A DNA stretch of 64,000 nt, taken from Bactrocera neohumeralis (Eukaryota > Arthropoda > Insecta > Diptera > Tephritidae). Positions 23,526 through 36,070 of the stretch are shown one piece after another. Where the stretch lies: the NCBI RefSeq assembly GCF_024586455.1, contig NC_065921.1, positions 86,302,061-86,366,060 on the forward strand, read 5' to 3'. Below the pieces are notes generated by a model. That model saw nothing but the letters and a program-made list of their open reading frames with translations, did not search any database and was not told where the DNA came from. The number at the start of each line of letters is the position of its first letter. Positions within the stretch are counted from its first letter, which is position 1. A program made the position numbers and the translations under genes.

Positions 23526-25095
23526 AAATCAGCCTATTCGCCTACCCGCACTTAACCTAAGAAATGTGTTAAGCGAAAATTTCACATCGTCTTAAGCACT
23601 TCTGTGGCTAAATCGTTAATAAACCCGATCTTAACATACTAACCTAACAATAAAAGTAGGCTTATTGAACGTGTGAAGCCGACTAATATCGTCTCCAAAT
23701 CGCGCTAGGAATTCGTACGGTAACATGCTGTGAGCGGCATGCATGCTGCGTTACAGAGCACTGAAATTGTTCAAAGTATTTTTTATTTATGTTAACTTCA
23801 GAAATTATTTAAATTACCAAAGATGTTGCAACAAAAAAGTGTACGCAACAATAACAAACGACCTTGTTGTAAGTATTTATGTTGTCGGCTGTTTTTCGTT
23901 TACGCATTGATTTGTGCGTGAAACTAATTTCCTGCAACAATTAACTGCTGACCTTTGCGTTCCTACAAACTAACGGGTATACGGACCAACCTGTAAACTA
24001 AATAAAGCTTTTCTTATAAAAAATAGATGCTAAGCACGAAACAGTTATAAAAGATTGGCTTTATAACTAGCAGCAATTAATTTTGTTTACAATACAGAAA
24101 AGTGTAATAATATTTATTGTTTCTTGTGGATTTAACAAAAAAGGCACAGCGTAAATTCATTGTCATGACAAAGCAGTTTAACTATTCACAGACAAATATT
24201 TAATGTAGATCTCAAATGCAGATAAACAGCATTAATGAAACGCTATGTTAAACAATTTTTGGCAAAGCCATTAATAGCAAGACGACGAAATAAACATTTA
24301 TCAGCGTTGGAATACGAAATTTGAAATTCAGCGAAGGCAACAAGTGAACGCGCGGCCAGAAATCAAGCAAACGAAATCAAAAGTGTGAAAAGGTGCAAGT
24401 AAACACTTCGCAAGCGAAGCGAAACAGACGCATAAACTCAGGCCAAATAAAATATATGGCAAAAAGTGAACAATGATAACAACTACAAAACGAGTTGAAC
24501 GAAAAAAATCACAAAAAATTAGTTGGCCGGCGCAAAAGCACACAGTCAATTTCAAGGAAACAATAAAAATGTAAACAAAAGACTTGTGTAAAACAACAAA
24601 CTTGGACAGCTGGCTGACTCGGGCTGACCAACTGATGGCCAGCAGAGTTTTTTCAGCGCATTACGCATGCAAAGACATTTGTGGCAAGCAAAAAATAAAA
24701 ACAAGAAATTGCGCTTAAAATTATTCAGCGCTGAAAATGTTAAATGAAACACCTACAAAAAGTGCCAGCGTCAGCGAAATTAATTGCAATTTATGACGGG
24801 CCACACATACACGCCACACACACACGGGCGAAAAAGCGAGCGCAGAACAAAAGGAGTTATGCATACGAAACGGCGCACAGCTAATAATGACGGAAAGCAG
24901 CGTATCGAAAACTGACAATCCGCGCACAAAATAAGGCGCATCAGCGAAGTGAAACAAAATATTGGCCGAAAAACGTGCTGACGCTAATTAAGTTGTAAAA
25001 ACGCGCGGCAGCAAAGCGGCGAAGGCTTGCGAAAGCGCGGTCGTTGAACGGCAGTATGGCGGGCGGCAAGCAAGCGAAAAGGAATACGCTGCAAT
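23526..25095. other. Intergenic DNA without a recognisable gene
   Basis: From about 23760 the sequence is AT-rich with no open frame of interest on the plus strand. Minus-strand frames at 24328-24957 are Phe/Leu/Cys-rich and lack domains. Nothing else is seen. Confidence 0.55.
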
Positions 25096-25424
25096 TTGTT
25101 GTTGTTAAAACACATTACTGTTTTTGTTGTTAAAACACTTTTTGTTGTTGTTGTTAAAACACGTTGTTGTTGTTGTTGTTAAAACTCATTGTTGTTGTTG
25201 TTAAAGCACATTACTGTTTTTGTTGTTAAAACACATTGTTGTTGTTGTTAAAGCACATTACTGTTTTTGTTGTTAAAGCGCATTGTTTTTGTTGTTTAAA
25301 CACAATTTGTTGTTGTTGTTGTTTAAACACAATTTGTTGTTGTTAAAACACATTATTGTTGTTGTTATTAAAATACATTATTGCTGTTGTTAAAACACCT
25401 CATTGTTGTTGTAATTGTTATTAA
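25096..25424. repeat. Minisatellite with TTGTTGTTAAAACACATT-type units
   Basis: Thirteen units, each a run of TTGTTG (two to five triplets) followed by TTAAAACACATT or a close variant (TTAAAGCACATT, TTTAAACACAATT, TTAAAATACATT). Some units add ACTGTTTT. Unit length ranges from about 18 to 31 bases. The variation between units is concentrated in the number of TTG triplets, consistent with slippage. A weak extension with GTAATTGTTATTAAG ends the array. Confidence 0.9.
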
Positions 25425-26200
25425 GCGCGCTTAAAGCCCTTACCTTTTAAAAGTAGGTATACGCCACAGCGCAACTTCCATTGATTTTGTACCCGCAGCG
25501 ACACTAAACTGAAGCTCGGTTCCGTTTACGCTACCCTCACAGCCAGCATTATTGCCATTGCAATAAACTAATTTGTTAATTGGCACTGCCCACCGCGTGC
25601 ATGTTGACAAAGTTGCTGCTGCGCGGCCGTTAAATGAATTAACTTGCTGATGTCTCTTTTAAGTAACTGCGCGCGAAGAGCCTGGGAATTTAGCGTGGCT
25701 GCAATGCGATTTTGTAGCTTTAGCAAAAATGTTTACAAGCGTTGTAGGCGCATAAATGTTATGAACTGTTTGTCGTTAAATGATAATTTTGTGCAAATAA
25801 ATGTAGGAACTTAGCGGCATTAAGCATGGCGTGCAGGAAACAAAAATTAATATGACTCAGAAGTTTTAGGTGGAAAACGCACACAATCACAGCTTGGAAG
25901 TCGCAGAGCAGTAGAGTTGCATATTTAGAATAATTCTTAAAAGAATGTCGATTACTGCTGCTATCAGAGAACGGTTGGTCTGAAGCTTAAGGGAGTAGCT
26001 CTAAGGCAGAACATACGAGTGCGACAACTTAGTCAATGCGATTCTCAACTGTTTTCAGATAAGCTTTGATCAATTGTTATGTCACCGACAGTTCCAACGT
26101 CAAAATCTACATATTCACTACATATCTCCATTAATTTACTGGGATTGAAATAGGAATAGGAGTATTATTTTTCTCCAATCCATAATCCATACAAAGAAAG
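25425..26200. other. Intergenic DNA without a recognisable gene
   Basis: No open frame with a domain and no repeat apart from the end of the adjacent minisatellite. The stretch 25480-25720 is less AT-rich than the surroundings. Confidence 0.5.
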
Positions 26201-26204
26201 CAGC

Positions 26205-26940
26205 TTTAAACTAAATAATTTCAAATCAGTCTTTCAGTCCGGAATTCTGGGCATAACAGAAGGTGTTAAATGGGCTTCTGCTCTTACCAGCATGTTAATA
26301 AACATTCCAGTGGATAGCCAAGCGGAAATTAACACTATCCGTAGCGCCCATACTAAGTACCGTTGCTTAGGTTATGCAATAAGGCAATAACTAGACTTTT
26401 AGTAGATATCTCTGTTAATCATCTTGTTAGCCGGTCATATAGGCATAGAAGGATATGAAGGCAGAAGAGCTGACCGCTCGGGAGCAGCTTAATGGAAAAG
26501 TGTCGCCAGACCATTCACCTCCTTCAAAGGTTGCTTGTGGCAATCGACTATAGATGAACATCTCACGTCTTGGAACATAAACAACACCAGAAAGATAAAT
26601 TGGGACAGTGTTGATACTACTGCAAGCAAAAGGGGGCCTAATAACATTGTAGGGGTCATCACAGGGCATTTACCCTTAAGATTCTACCTTCATAAAATGA
26701 GAAAAGCACATTCGGTGAAATGCAGAGTATGCCGGGCAGATGATGAGATGCCGGAACATTATATATATGAATGTCGGGTCTTAAACCGGATGAGAAGAAA
26801 CACATTTCATGGTTCTCAATACGTCAACTTAATAGACATTCGGCAGCTGGGGTGGAAAAGAATCAGGGTTTTTAGCGAATCCACTGAGTTGCTGGTTAAT
26901 GTTCAAATTGGTTACCACCCGGGAGCATTATGGGCCTAAT
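26205..26940 (+). mobile_element. LINE relic: RNase H end and zinc-knuckle tail
   Basis: SVFQSGILGITEGVKWASAL (near 26230-26290) and AGHIGIEG correspond to the middle and end of an RNase H domain. The open frame 26535-26939 then reads ITGHLPLRFYLHKM, CRVCRADDEMPEHYIYEC (a Cys-x2-Cys-x7-His-x4-Cys finger) and IRQLGWKRIRVF. This is the C-terminal tail of an RNase H-bearing LINE. The 134-codon tail is uninterrupted and so is one of the better preserved segments here, but the RNase H part upstream contains stops. Confidence 0.8.
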
Positions 26941-27344
26941 GATGGCCTAATTGTTACCGCCTGCGGTCCGATGCTCATGCGCTTCCTTTTTCAACTAATC
27001 TACCAAACATTTTCATGTAACAATGTCATAACCTCGAAAATCATAATTATAAATCATAGAGGATCATAACTTCAAATACCTGTCTAAACAGTTTTTATAT
27101 AAATATTGTTAATGATATTGAAGCAAACCTTTTTAGAGTCCTTGATAAGAAACCGAGCTCATCTTAAATGTCTGAAAAAGACCCATAACAGTCCTCACCA
27201 ATAGAAAGAATATTTTATTATTTCAACACGGACGATATTCTACAAAAAAAAGTTAATAGTCTGCGTTAATCAAACCAATTTGGTATTTCTTTAGAAATCT
27301 CGAGATTTCAGAAACTTTGACTTCTTTCTGCGATCACATTTGAA
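26941..27344. other. Intergenic DNA between two LINE relics
   Basis: AT-rich sequence; nothing recognised. It may include the 3' UTR of the LINE at 26205-26940. Confidence 0.45.
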
Positions 27345-27815
27345 AAGTAAGGTGATCTTGAAACCAGCATTAATATCCAACACAGAATAAATCTTGCCAA
27401 TAGGTGCTATTTAAGACTGTGTAGAAAAAATATAAGTAAAGTCCTTTCTCGCATGACAAAGACCAAACCCTATATGGTGCAGAGGCAAGGACTTTGACAA
27501 CATCTGATGAGTCGGCGTTACGAGTTTTCGAGAGAAAGGTTATGCGGAAGATTTATGGTCCATTGCGCATTGGCAACGGCGAATACCGCAGTCGATGGCA
27601 CAGTGAGCTGTTAGAGATGTACGACGACATTGTCGTAGTTCAGCGAATTAAGAGACAGCGGCCCGATTCAGTTCCCGTCGGGGGGAACCTACTCCGTTGG
27701 AAAGACAAGGTGGAGAAAGACCGTGCTACACTTGGAATCTTCAATTGGCTACAAACGCCGAAAAGGAAAGGAAAAAGGGCGATGTTGCTGCCAATAAACA
27801 AGAAGAGGAAGTAGA
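27345..27815 (+). mobile_element. LINE relic: C-terminal part after the reverse transcriptase
   Basis: Reads INIQHRINLANRCYLRLCRK, then after frame changes DESALRVFERKVMRKIYGPL, RIGNGEYRSRWHSELLEMYD and VVVQRIKRQRPDSVP, ending with RWKDKVEKDRATLGIFNW. It aligns with 20000-20500 of the LINE relic at 19390-20548 and keeps a longer open frame (27494-27814), with about 19 codons missing between KRQR and PDSVP. The GRGRP block of the other copy is altered here. It is a 5'-truncated copy, as is usual for LINEs. Confidence 0.85.
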
Positions 27816-30800
27816 AGGTAACTGCCAATAATTATCGGATTATAAATGAGCTCAAGGCAAATATTCAAGAACCCGTGTTGGTTTCTGGCTAACCGATAAT
27901 GAAACAAGTATACCCTGCACATATATATTTCCTTTGCAAAGGCTACTGTCCGCCCGAGCTTAGACCTTACTTAATGCTTTTATTTCTACTTTGTTTACTT
28001 GGCGCCCGCGTCGTGTCGTTGAACTCATTTTTAAAACGCCCAACAGTTGCCATCTAGCTAACTAGCAGCAGCTTGGTGATTTCATGCAGCCATTCTTACT
28101 AACCTATCAACTAAGCAACTTAGTTAACAGCTAGCCACTTACTTAGCTGTTACATTTCAGGCGCTTTCTAAAACCAAGCGCCAATTGTCTCCAAACCCCC
28201 AAAGCTCGCAAATCGATTGAGTTTCTACACCTTCCCATTTACTTTTATTTCCCGGTACTTGCGAGTTTGTTTTTGCTCATTTTATTGTCTGCGGTTTAAG
28301 CTAAATAGCTGCCGCGCTCGCCTTCCGCCTGCTTAAGCCCAGCTTGAGCTTGCTTTTATCGTCGCCACTGCGCTGTTGTGTGGTGTGAATTTCTGGCTTG
28401 TAATCGAAAACATTTTTACCTCTTTTTCTGCTGACTACTTTTATTTTTTGCACTTCCTCGCCACTGGCTTTTCGTTGTTGTTGTTGTTGTTAACTTGGTT
28501 TCATTGATTAAGACAATATCGTAAAATGACGTTTATTTTGCTTTCATGTGAAATGTGATCGTGTCGCAGCGAGGAGGCAATCAACTTGCAGCGATCGCCG
28601 ACGTCGATCGACAGTTTCAGGTTGCACAGCCGTGTTGTTGCCTTGCCTGCCGCTGCTTAACTTGTTTTACCGCAAGACTAAGCGGTCGTAAGCGGTCTTG
28701 TGCGCATGTATGCATCTGTGTGTGTGTGTATTATAGTAATGTGTCTGCTGCAATTGCATTTTTGTGTTAAATTAAGCAAAAATGAAGTTAAATGAGGAAA
28801 GTGTTGCACCGCTGGTGGTTAATGTGTGGAATTAGCAGCGGCGCTCTTGTTGTTGCTTCGTGTAATGTGGTTACAAGTTTTTTTTCGCTTTTGCATTTAT
28901 CTGCTATTTTTTCTCACCTGCTTTGGCTACACCTTTTTAGTTGTGGTCTTTGCAATTTGGTGTCTGCTGTTTTTCCACGTCAAAGCTCTTTGATTTTTTT
29001 ACGCCTCAACGATTTATCATTATCTACGCTTGCGGTTTTTCGTTACGTTGATTTCATTTTTTTACACCTTCGATAATTTAGCATAACATTTTTTCCGGTA
29101 ATTCCGCTTTTTCGATCCAATTTCTACACCTGAACGGTTTTGCGAAATTTGTCTCCCCAATTTTACGTGGTGAGTGTGTGGAAAAAAGTATGAAAGTCTA
29201 AAAAAGGTTGAGAAATTAATTTTTTCGTCGGTTAGATAGACAACTATTGAACTTGAGCTGAGTGCTGCGGAAAGTTATGAGCCTTTTAAAAACAAATTGG
29301 GAGAGACTTGTCGGAAACTTGGTTTTCGATTTTTTATTTGCATTTAATGTGCTTTCATGAAGTTTTTGATGGACGATTTAGTACAGAAAGTACTGTTACG
29401 ATTGGTTTCTAAGTAGAATTTTTAGAATAGGGTACTATTAGCTTATACTATTGGTTTCTCAGTAGAATTTTTTCCAACGTTCAACATTTGTAGTAGCACG
29501 GAAAAGCCCTACCAACGGCTCTTTGCAGACAACTTCGCTGAAATATCATATATTTTATACCTTTTTCTCTGCCATAAACAATAAATAATATAAAATATAA
29601 ATAATAAAATATAAAATATTTATAAAAAATTAAATATTATTACCTAAAATGTCCAACGCAAACTCAAAACTACCGCTATAACCAAAAACAGGCCTACCAG
29701 CGCCATCTATAGTCGCCCATTCTGTGCCTACCAGCAGCAACTACAAATAGCCAAGCAAGGCATATTTCTCTTTTTGCCCACGAAATGACAAAAATGCAGT
29801 TTAACTGCAACAAATAACAAGAACAAGATAACTTCACGCTGCCAGATACACAATCCGGCGGCTGCAGTATATGGAGAGGCAAATAGCCGCGGCAGCGCTG
29901 CGAAAATTGTCGGGCCTGTCAACGTGTGAAATACTTTAATGGAGATCACTAATTTAGGGAGAGCGCCAGTGCGGTTAGTGAGCGCGCTTCGATCACCAAC
30001 AGCGCTACACTCGCTCTGCTGTCTGTGAGAGTGTGCGTGCGCGAGCATGCGCCATGTTGAATGCGTTGAGAACATGCAGCCAACAAGCGGTGGAAGCGAG
30101 CGAGCACGATGTGAAGGTAAAGCCAGCGAGCAACAATTTTCTATGTGTGCGTGAATGGAAGGTGCGCATGTGTTAGTGCTTTTCTGTTGTGTGCGTGACA
30201 CTTCCCCTCAAAATTGAGCGCGAGCGCAACACAGAGAGAAGAGCGTGAGCTGGCAGAGTGAGCGAGTTTGTGCGCGCTCAGCAAACCACGATCTACCTGC
30301 TACATTTTACGAAGTCTAATAGCTGCTTAAATGCTGTCGGAGCTCATGATCTTGTCATAACACACAATCAGACCGGCGGACAGACAGACAGACGAAGCGA
30401 AGGAGTATACATATCGACACTCATACACAAGCAGATTAGGTCGTTTTAAAAGGTAGCAAAACAAAAGCAAAGCGAGAGGCAAGTAGACAGGCACACAATG
30501 ACAGCACAAGGAACAATGTGCCGCAGAGTAAATCTGTGGACTCACAACAATTGTGGGTTTACTGCAGTTGCTTGTGGGCCTAAGACGAGGATTAGCGACG
30601 CTATTAAATGTTTATAAAAATAACATTTTCAGTAATGCTTCGAACCGCTACTCTTTCACTCTACACGAGCAAAAGAGCAGCCACATGCACTTGGAAAACA
30701 TTTGGAAAATCCACGAAATACTTGCTTTCTGCCAGAAAATTCGGCGATCACTTTGTTTTGCTTGCGCTGCTTCGTGTTCCATAGCACTTGTTTTGACTTG

Positions 30801-31600
30801 GGATTTCGTAGACAGGATTTCATTCGCAGCAGCCTTCTTTCGCAGGAAGATAAACAAATTTTATGCTGAGTGATGTTTTTACAGCGGTGCGGTGCGTTGC
30901 GGTAGCGCTCTGAAAAATGAGAGAAGAAATTTTAAGTTTGTTATTCTCACAGGCTATAATTAATAATTTTTGCTAATGCACGTGAGTATCCAGCTTGGTA
31001 TTAGCGGAATACAGTTATTATCTTGGATCAGCGTCGCAAAACAAACTATGACAAGTTAGAAGTGCAGGCTATGATCGGACAGTTTCTTAGAAGGTTGAAA
31101 ATTCAAGATTATCACAGGTTCAAAAATATGCGGTCGGCGATAATTATTTAAGTTTGCTAGTGGAATCTAGATTAGCTGTGGGTCTTCTTAGCAAATATAT
31201 GATTTTTGAAATTCCATAATCTGTATGAAAATTAACTTGTTGCTATCTTTACAGACTGATCGCAGCGATCGCTAAAGAATAAATATTTGCATGGTCATGG
31301 TTGGGAATGCGATTTCTGATATTTAAGTCAACTCCGAAGTTAAATTTAGACGCAAAAAGTCGACATTATCTTGAAAGATTCGTCAAAGATCAAGTAGCTT
31401 TGATATACTGACGAAATGTATCGAAAATCTGGCTAAATTTTCAAAGCAACCTTGAACTCTGAAACCTTTCTCCTTTTTATAGGTATTTTGGTTTTCACAA
31501 AGTTAAAATAAATAATTGCCATTTATGATAGCTTAAATTATAAAAATTTTCAAGTACAAAGCCATTAAAGTCATCCAGAGCCTAAACAAATGACTTTCGG
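27816..31600. other. Long intergenic region with a GAGCG-rich block
   Basis: No gene is recognised. Contents are TTG repeats at 28473-28492, a TG run near 28718, T-rich hydrophobic frames at 28792-29076, a pair of ATTGGTTTCTMAGTAGAATTT repeats at about 29402 and 29449, an AT-only run at about 29575-29640, and a GAGCG/GAGAG-rich block at 29940-30260 listed separately. A 157-codon minus-strand open frame (29728-30201) coincides with the GAGCG-rich block and has no domain. Confidence 0.5.
29940..30262. promoter_or_regulatory. GAGCG/GAGAG-rich block, candidate regulatory DNA
   Basis: Compared with its AT-rich surroundings this stretch is rich in GAGCG, GTGAGAGTG, GCGAGCGAGCACG, CAGAGAGAAGAGCG and similar motifs, on both strands. 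Clusters of GAG-type motifs occur in fly promoters and Polycomb response elements bound by GAGA factor. That is general knowledge; no gene starts here that I can see. The block lies 21 kb upstream of the Toll receptor gene, on no side of a recognised exon. Confidence 0.3.
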
Positions 31601-31609
31601 ATGCCAAAT

Positions 31610-32480
31610 GTTCAAAAATTCTGGATGTGTATTTGAAGAAAGTTCGCTCGGACACCCATAGTGCATCAGAGAAAGAGAGAATCTAGGTTCTTAAGAAACA
31701 CGTATCTGGACACTAGGATATCCTTACACATTTTGATTTCATACGGGATCATTTGGATCATGGAGTCGTCAAACCGAACTATGGTGACTCCTTCTCTGCT
31801 CACACTCCATGAGGAAGTTGTGGGAGGAAAAAAGTCGCCGGAGGAGAGGGACAATGAGCTTCTTTACGGATGGGTCAAGGCTTGGGGGAAGATTGGTGGA
31901 GCAGTTTACTGTCAGCAGCCCGCTATCAACTCCAACTGCACACCTCCTGACTTTTGCTGTGTCTTCTAAGCCAAGATCTACTGCGAAGTGTAGCCTTCTT
32001 CAGAGAAGTGACCATTTACTCAGATAGCAGAGCGGTGATACTAGCCTTGAACCTAACCTCGCTAGTGTTATTGTGATAAGGCTGGTAAGGGTGTCAGGCC
32101 ATAGCGGAATAGCGAAATATTCCAAATCTGATGAGCTAGCAAGGAAAGGCAGCCTAGATGGATAGCTTGTCTTTGCGAAATCTTGGCCCATCATCGGTAC
32201 ATATAATATCTTTGCCCTGATCTCTTTGTCCTCAGTAAGGCTAGCCTCTCTGTAGTTTTGAGGCTTTTAACGGGCCATTGCATAGACGTCCACATAGTAA
32301 GGCTGGGAATCCTACCAAACGCCATCTGCAGAAGCTATATGGAAGAAGATGAGGTGAAAACAACAAAACACTTCCTTTTTGACTGTCCCTCGTTTGGAAG
32401 GTCAAGATTTAAACAGTGTGGAGCGCAAACCTTAAGACATCCCAACGAACTAACGCCTATGCAAATTTGTGTTGGCCTCT
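31610..32480 (+). mobile_element. LINE relic: RNase H domain and zinc-knuckle tail
   Basis: FFREVTIYSDSRAVILALNL near 31995-32055 is the central RNase H motif (SDSRA), SGHSGIAKYSKSDELARKGS near 32090-32150 its end, and the open frame 32258-32482 gives LLTGHCIDVHIVRLGILPNA, a finger with the first cysteine pair reduced to CRSY, and KHFLFDCPSFGRSRF. Upstream, from about 31620, are remnants of the segment before RNase H. Stops and frameshifts are present throughout. Confidence 0.8.
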
Positions 32481-34738
32481 AAGCGTTTTGCTAATTTATA
32501 AGTTTGAACACCACAGTTCCCTTTTTTTATGGCTTTACAAAGGACTACGTATAGCAGACCACATGCAATCTTTGATAAGCCATATAACCCTAATATATGC
32601 ATAGTACAGCATTTCTTGACAGGTGTTGCATTCAGGAACACTTCTTAGACGAAAATCAGTTTTTGCTGAACTTACAATAAGTTAGCTGATCTATAAAGCA
32701 GTTTTCTCTCTCAAATTTAGATTTTTCGATTCATCAATGATCTCTGTTATATTTGCATAGGATTGACTTTGACTCCCTCTTACTTGTATTTCAATCAAGT
32801 TTGCAGTATTATGTGAGCTGCAAGCGTATTAAAACTGATAACCCATGTCTAGTTGAGTTCAAGGTATACGCTTAATGATCATACTTCGTAGAACTACATG
32901 ATAACTGCAGTGCTGATAAGGAGTCTCTTCACTGCTAATGCATTTCAAGATACCCTCTGATCCTCGCTGTCGATCAAGCAGTGAACGCTGTGGGATGCCG
33001 CTGTACTTGATCGGTCACTTGAAATGCGAAAATCTTCTTCTCTGCTTCTTTTTCACTTTTTTCTAACTCAATATTTTTTCAGGATGTGCTATTATTCCGA
33101 GGTAAAGGTTTACAAAATATTGATAGTAATTTATTTTTATTATTTTTCGCTTGAAAATCAGCAACCTTCTCCCATACTTACCTACATATGTACATATGTA
33201 TATCTAGCTATATGCTTGGATTTGTCACATTGTCGCCGTGTCATCGGCAGCCTTCGCTACTCATGTCGCTAAATACGGTTTGAAGAGTTTGTGTTTTCTT
33301 TGCCTCGACGCAAAAATAACAGCAAACCTTAAATGCTCGGCAAAACAAGTAAAACGTAAGAGATTTCTGACAATTAACGTCAGTCAGAGTTGATTTTTAT
33401 TTTTCCAAGGGATTAAATATTGCTGCCGATCGACGGTGTGCATACTTATAACTACATATATTTTTTGGTTGAGACAAGCGCAACTTGGCGTAGCCATTGC
33501 AAGCAGCAGCAGCCACCGTCAAATAGATATATCTTCATTATCTCGACAATTTTGTTTTTAAAGCTGTCCGCCATTGTTTTGCTGCCATTGAAGATGGCTT
33601 GCAATTAGTTGTTAGCCTTTCAACTATTTATTTATTTATTCTAGGTATTATTTATGCCTTATTTATTCAGCAGTAAGTAGTTAAAATTGTAGTGTTTATT
33701 TTCGAAAAAAGCCTAGCACTCAAACACTTGCTGCCACCATATATACACACACAAATATGCATGTATATCCACTCACACTTCAGCAGAAATTTCGCCGGTA
33801 AGCGTCTCTAATCGCCGCGTAATTTGGCAGCCAGTAAAATACGCTTGCCATTTATCAGCCAAATTTCTACTGAAGCGCTCATAAGCGGTTACTCATATAC
33901 ACCACACAAACACACACGCATATGCCTATTGCAGAAAAAATTGAAGATTTGCAGCCGCCTCTTTGGTAGCTGTAAAAATAAAATTATAGAGCAATTTATG
34001 TACATGACTCGGCTGTATGTGTTGGGCCCATTTTGGCAGACACTCTTTTGTAGCGCTCCACTCAAGCCAAGTCTGGAAAAAAAAACAACACTAAACATAC
34101 CCGATTGGCGGTTATTGATAATTCAGGGTCTTATACTGATGAGCAAATTTATCAAAATGGTTATTAAGAAGCATACTTGTCCGTAATTCTTTTTCGCTTA
34201 CTTTGGCTTGGTGAGCAAGAAATTGTATTTGTGCTATTTCATGTTAAAAATAACAACAAAGCAATTTCGTAATGACTGGCAGTTATTTTAGAAATTGTTT
34301 AAAATTATTACTTCTAATATGTAGAGGCGTTTTTAGGTGACTCTGCAACGGTTTTCTAATTGTAAAAGTATTCAAATTTGCTAAAGTCTATTATTTATGC
34401 TTAAATCTATTAAAAAGTGTTGAGGTTATGAAAAAAATGCACAAATTTGCGATGAAAGTCCTAAAATAACCAAGAGCTGATTCTATGCATATGTATTTCT
34501 TGCCTTATGGTCAATATACCATATATAGTACATATGTATATTCTCTAACAGGTCAGAGATCTCAGTTTCTTTATTCTTTCAGCTTTCAGTTTTTCAGTGA
34601 ATTCGTTTCTTCAACGTTGATTGTAGTGATCTTTTGGTTTACAACAACTTTCTGTAAAATCTCCTCATTCGGAAAAGTGGTAGATACGATACTCTTGCCA
34701 AGATTACCTGGAATAAATGGGATCTAAGCAAAAAATGG
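32481..34738. other. Intergenic DNA without a recognisable gene
   Basis: Contains TACATATGTACATATGTA near 33181-33200 and other TATG/CA microsatellite patches (33735-33770, 33895-33920). No open frame carries a domain. The 120-codon frame at 33824-34186 reads as unstructured and is not accepted. Confidence 0.5.
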
Positions 34739-34739
34739 T

Positions 34740-35248
34740 CATGGGTTTACGGGTTTAAAAAAATCGATTTTTTTTATTGTCTTATTAAATTCTCAAGGCT
34801 AGCTAGACTAAGTGCGCTTTCTTTAAACGCTTATTCCCGCACTGTTTTTTTGAAGTCTTCGAGAAACAACTATTTTTTCGATTACAACTATTTGAAAAAA
34901 AAAAAAATTACGAAATTTTTACTGAAATTTTCGTTTTTTTGTGAAAATGTCTGCCAAAAATCCGATTTTCTGTTTTTTTCTTGGTTCAAGTTCAAAGTTA
35001 AGGTTTTAACTAAAGCACGTACTTTTTCATTTTAGATGATTCTTTAAGGAGTTATGCTGCCAACGTGGGCGCATCTGTTTTCCGAAGGGTTACTGGAACT
35101 GGCGTTGCAATGGCCGAGTTTAAAATATTGTTCTTTTTTTTTAATTTCTGAATTTCTTTGTTAATAGTGTATGTTTGAAAAAAAAATTGTAATAAAATAT
35201 TTAATTTTTTTTTATGAAAAAAAAATTGTTGAAATAAGTCTGTTTTTT
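34740..35248 (-). mobile_element. End-truncated copy of the TTAA-flanked element
   Basis: This segment aligns, in the opposite orientation, with 61950-62570. Shared landmarks are CATGGGTTTACGGGTTT at the left, ATCGATTTTTTTTATTGTCT, AAGGCTAGCTAGACTAAGTG, CTGCCAAAAATCC, AAGGAGTTATGCTGCCAACG and GGCCGAGTTTAAAATATT. The outermost bases including TTAAGGGGTTA are missing on the left, and the right end stops at the 60-bp tandem repeat. An internal stretch of about 100 bases around 34825-34860 is also shortened. No coding capacity is visible. Confidence 0.8.
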
Positions 35249-35368
35249 ACCCGAGGAAAGAGTTCAATCTTTACAGCCTAGAACGCCAGTTCGTTGAGTT
35301 ACCTGAAAACCCGAGGAAAGAGTTCGATCATTACAGCATAGAACGCCAGTTCGTTGAGTTACCTGAAA
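35249..35368. repeat. 60-bp tandem duplication
   Basis: Two directly adjacent 60-base copies (35249-35308 and 35309-35368) beginning ACCCGAGGAAAGAGTTC and ending AGTTACCTGAAA, with three mismatches. The array begins exactly where similarity to the TTAA-flanked element ends. Confidence 0.95.
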
Positions 35369-35399
35369 CACCTATATGTATATTAGATCCAAATCGACT

Positions 35400-36070
35400 A
35401 AATTCTTTGAGCCTAACACAAATTTGTTAAGGCGGCTAATTTAAATTTTGGAATGACTTCTGAAAAGAAAAACTGCCGAGTTTTTTCATTATCAGTCGTG
35501 AGAATGTTAGACAAGGACAAAGAATGTGCCTGAATGGTTACACCTCACTCTCCTTGATACAACTTTGTCGACTTGCATCAGGATTGTTAACCTTACCGCA
35601 TAAATACCTATTAAACAATATCCAGTAAGAACCCATAATTTTGCGGTAAGAGGAACTTTGCTGAAAACAAGTAATCCAGATCATCTTCCACGTTCTACTC
35701 TAGGGCAAAAAAGCGAATACGTTATGTTCAGATACCCAAACGAGTCTAATGATGAAGTAGCTTGAAATTATTTCAATTAAAGTTAGACTTTCCCTGACTA
35801 GCTTTGAGGCCACAGTTAGCGATTTGAGCCTTAGTTTCGTCGCTCTACTGTCGGAATGAATGCGCACCTCTCTGAAAGAGGCTGAGCTTCGTAGCAGTAC
35901 GACTATCGCCTCCTTAATAGCATCCACTTCTGTCTGAATAATAACTACTACAACTATCTGGTAGCCTAAAGCTAAGATTCATACAGAGCTCTTCACAGAA
36001 AACCCCTCCAACCTTCCCTCCCAGCTTCGACCCATCCAAAACAAAGCTCACTGCGCCTCTGCTTCAACGA
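35400..36070 (-). mobile_element. LINE relic: RNase H domain and tail
   Basis: On the minus strand FVLDGSKLGGKVGGVF near 35990-36045 begins the RNase H domain. The frame 35700-35927 follows with AIKEAIVVLLRSSASFREVR, HSDSRATKLRLKSLT and FIIRLVW, ending in VSEHN where PGHS is expected. Further on, near 35460-35560, RHILCPCLTFSRLIMKKLG matches the tail after the zinc knuckle. Stops interrupt every part. Confidence 0.8.

Noticed and set aside
29728..30201. Minus-strand open frame of 157 codons
   Set aside because: Composition follows the GAGCG-rich block; no domain or supporting signal.
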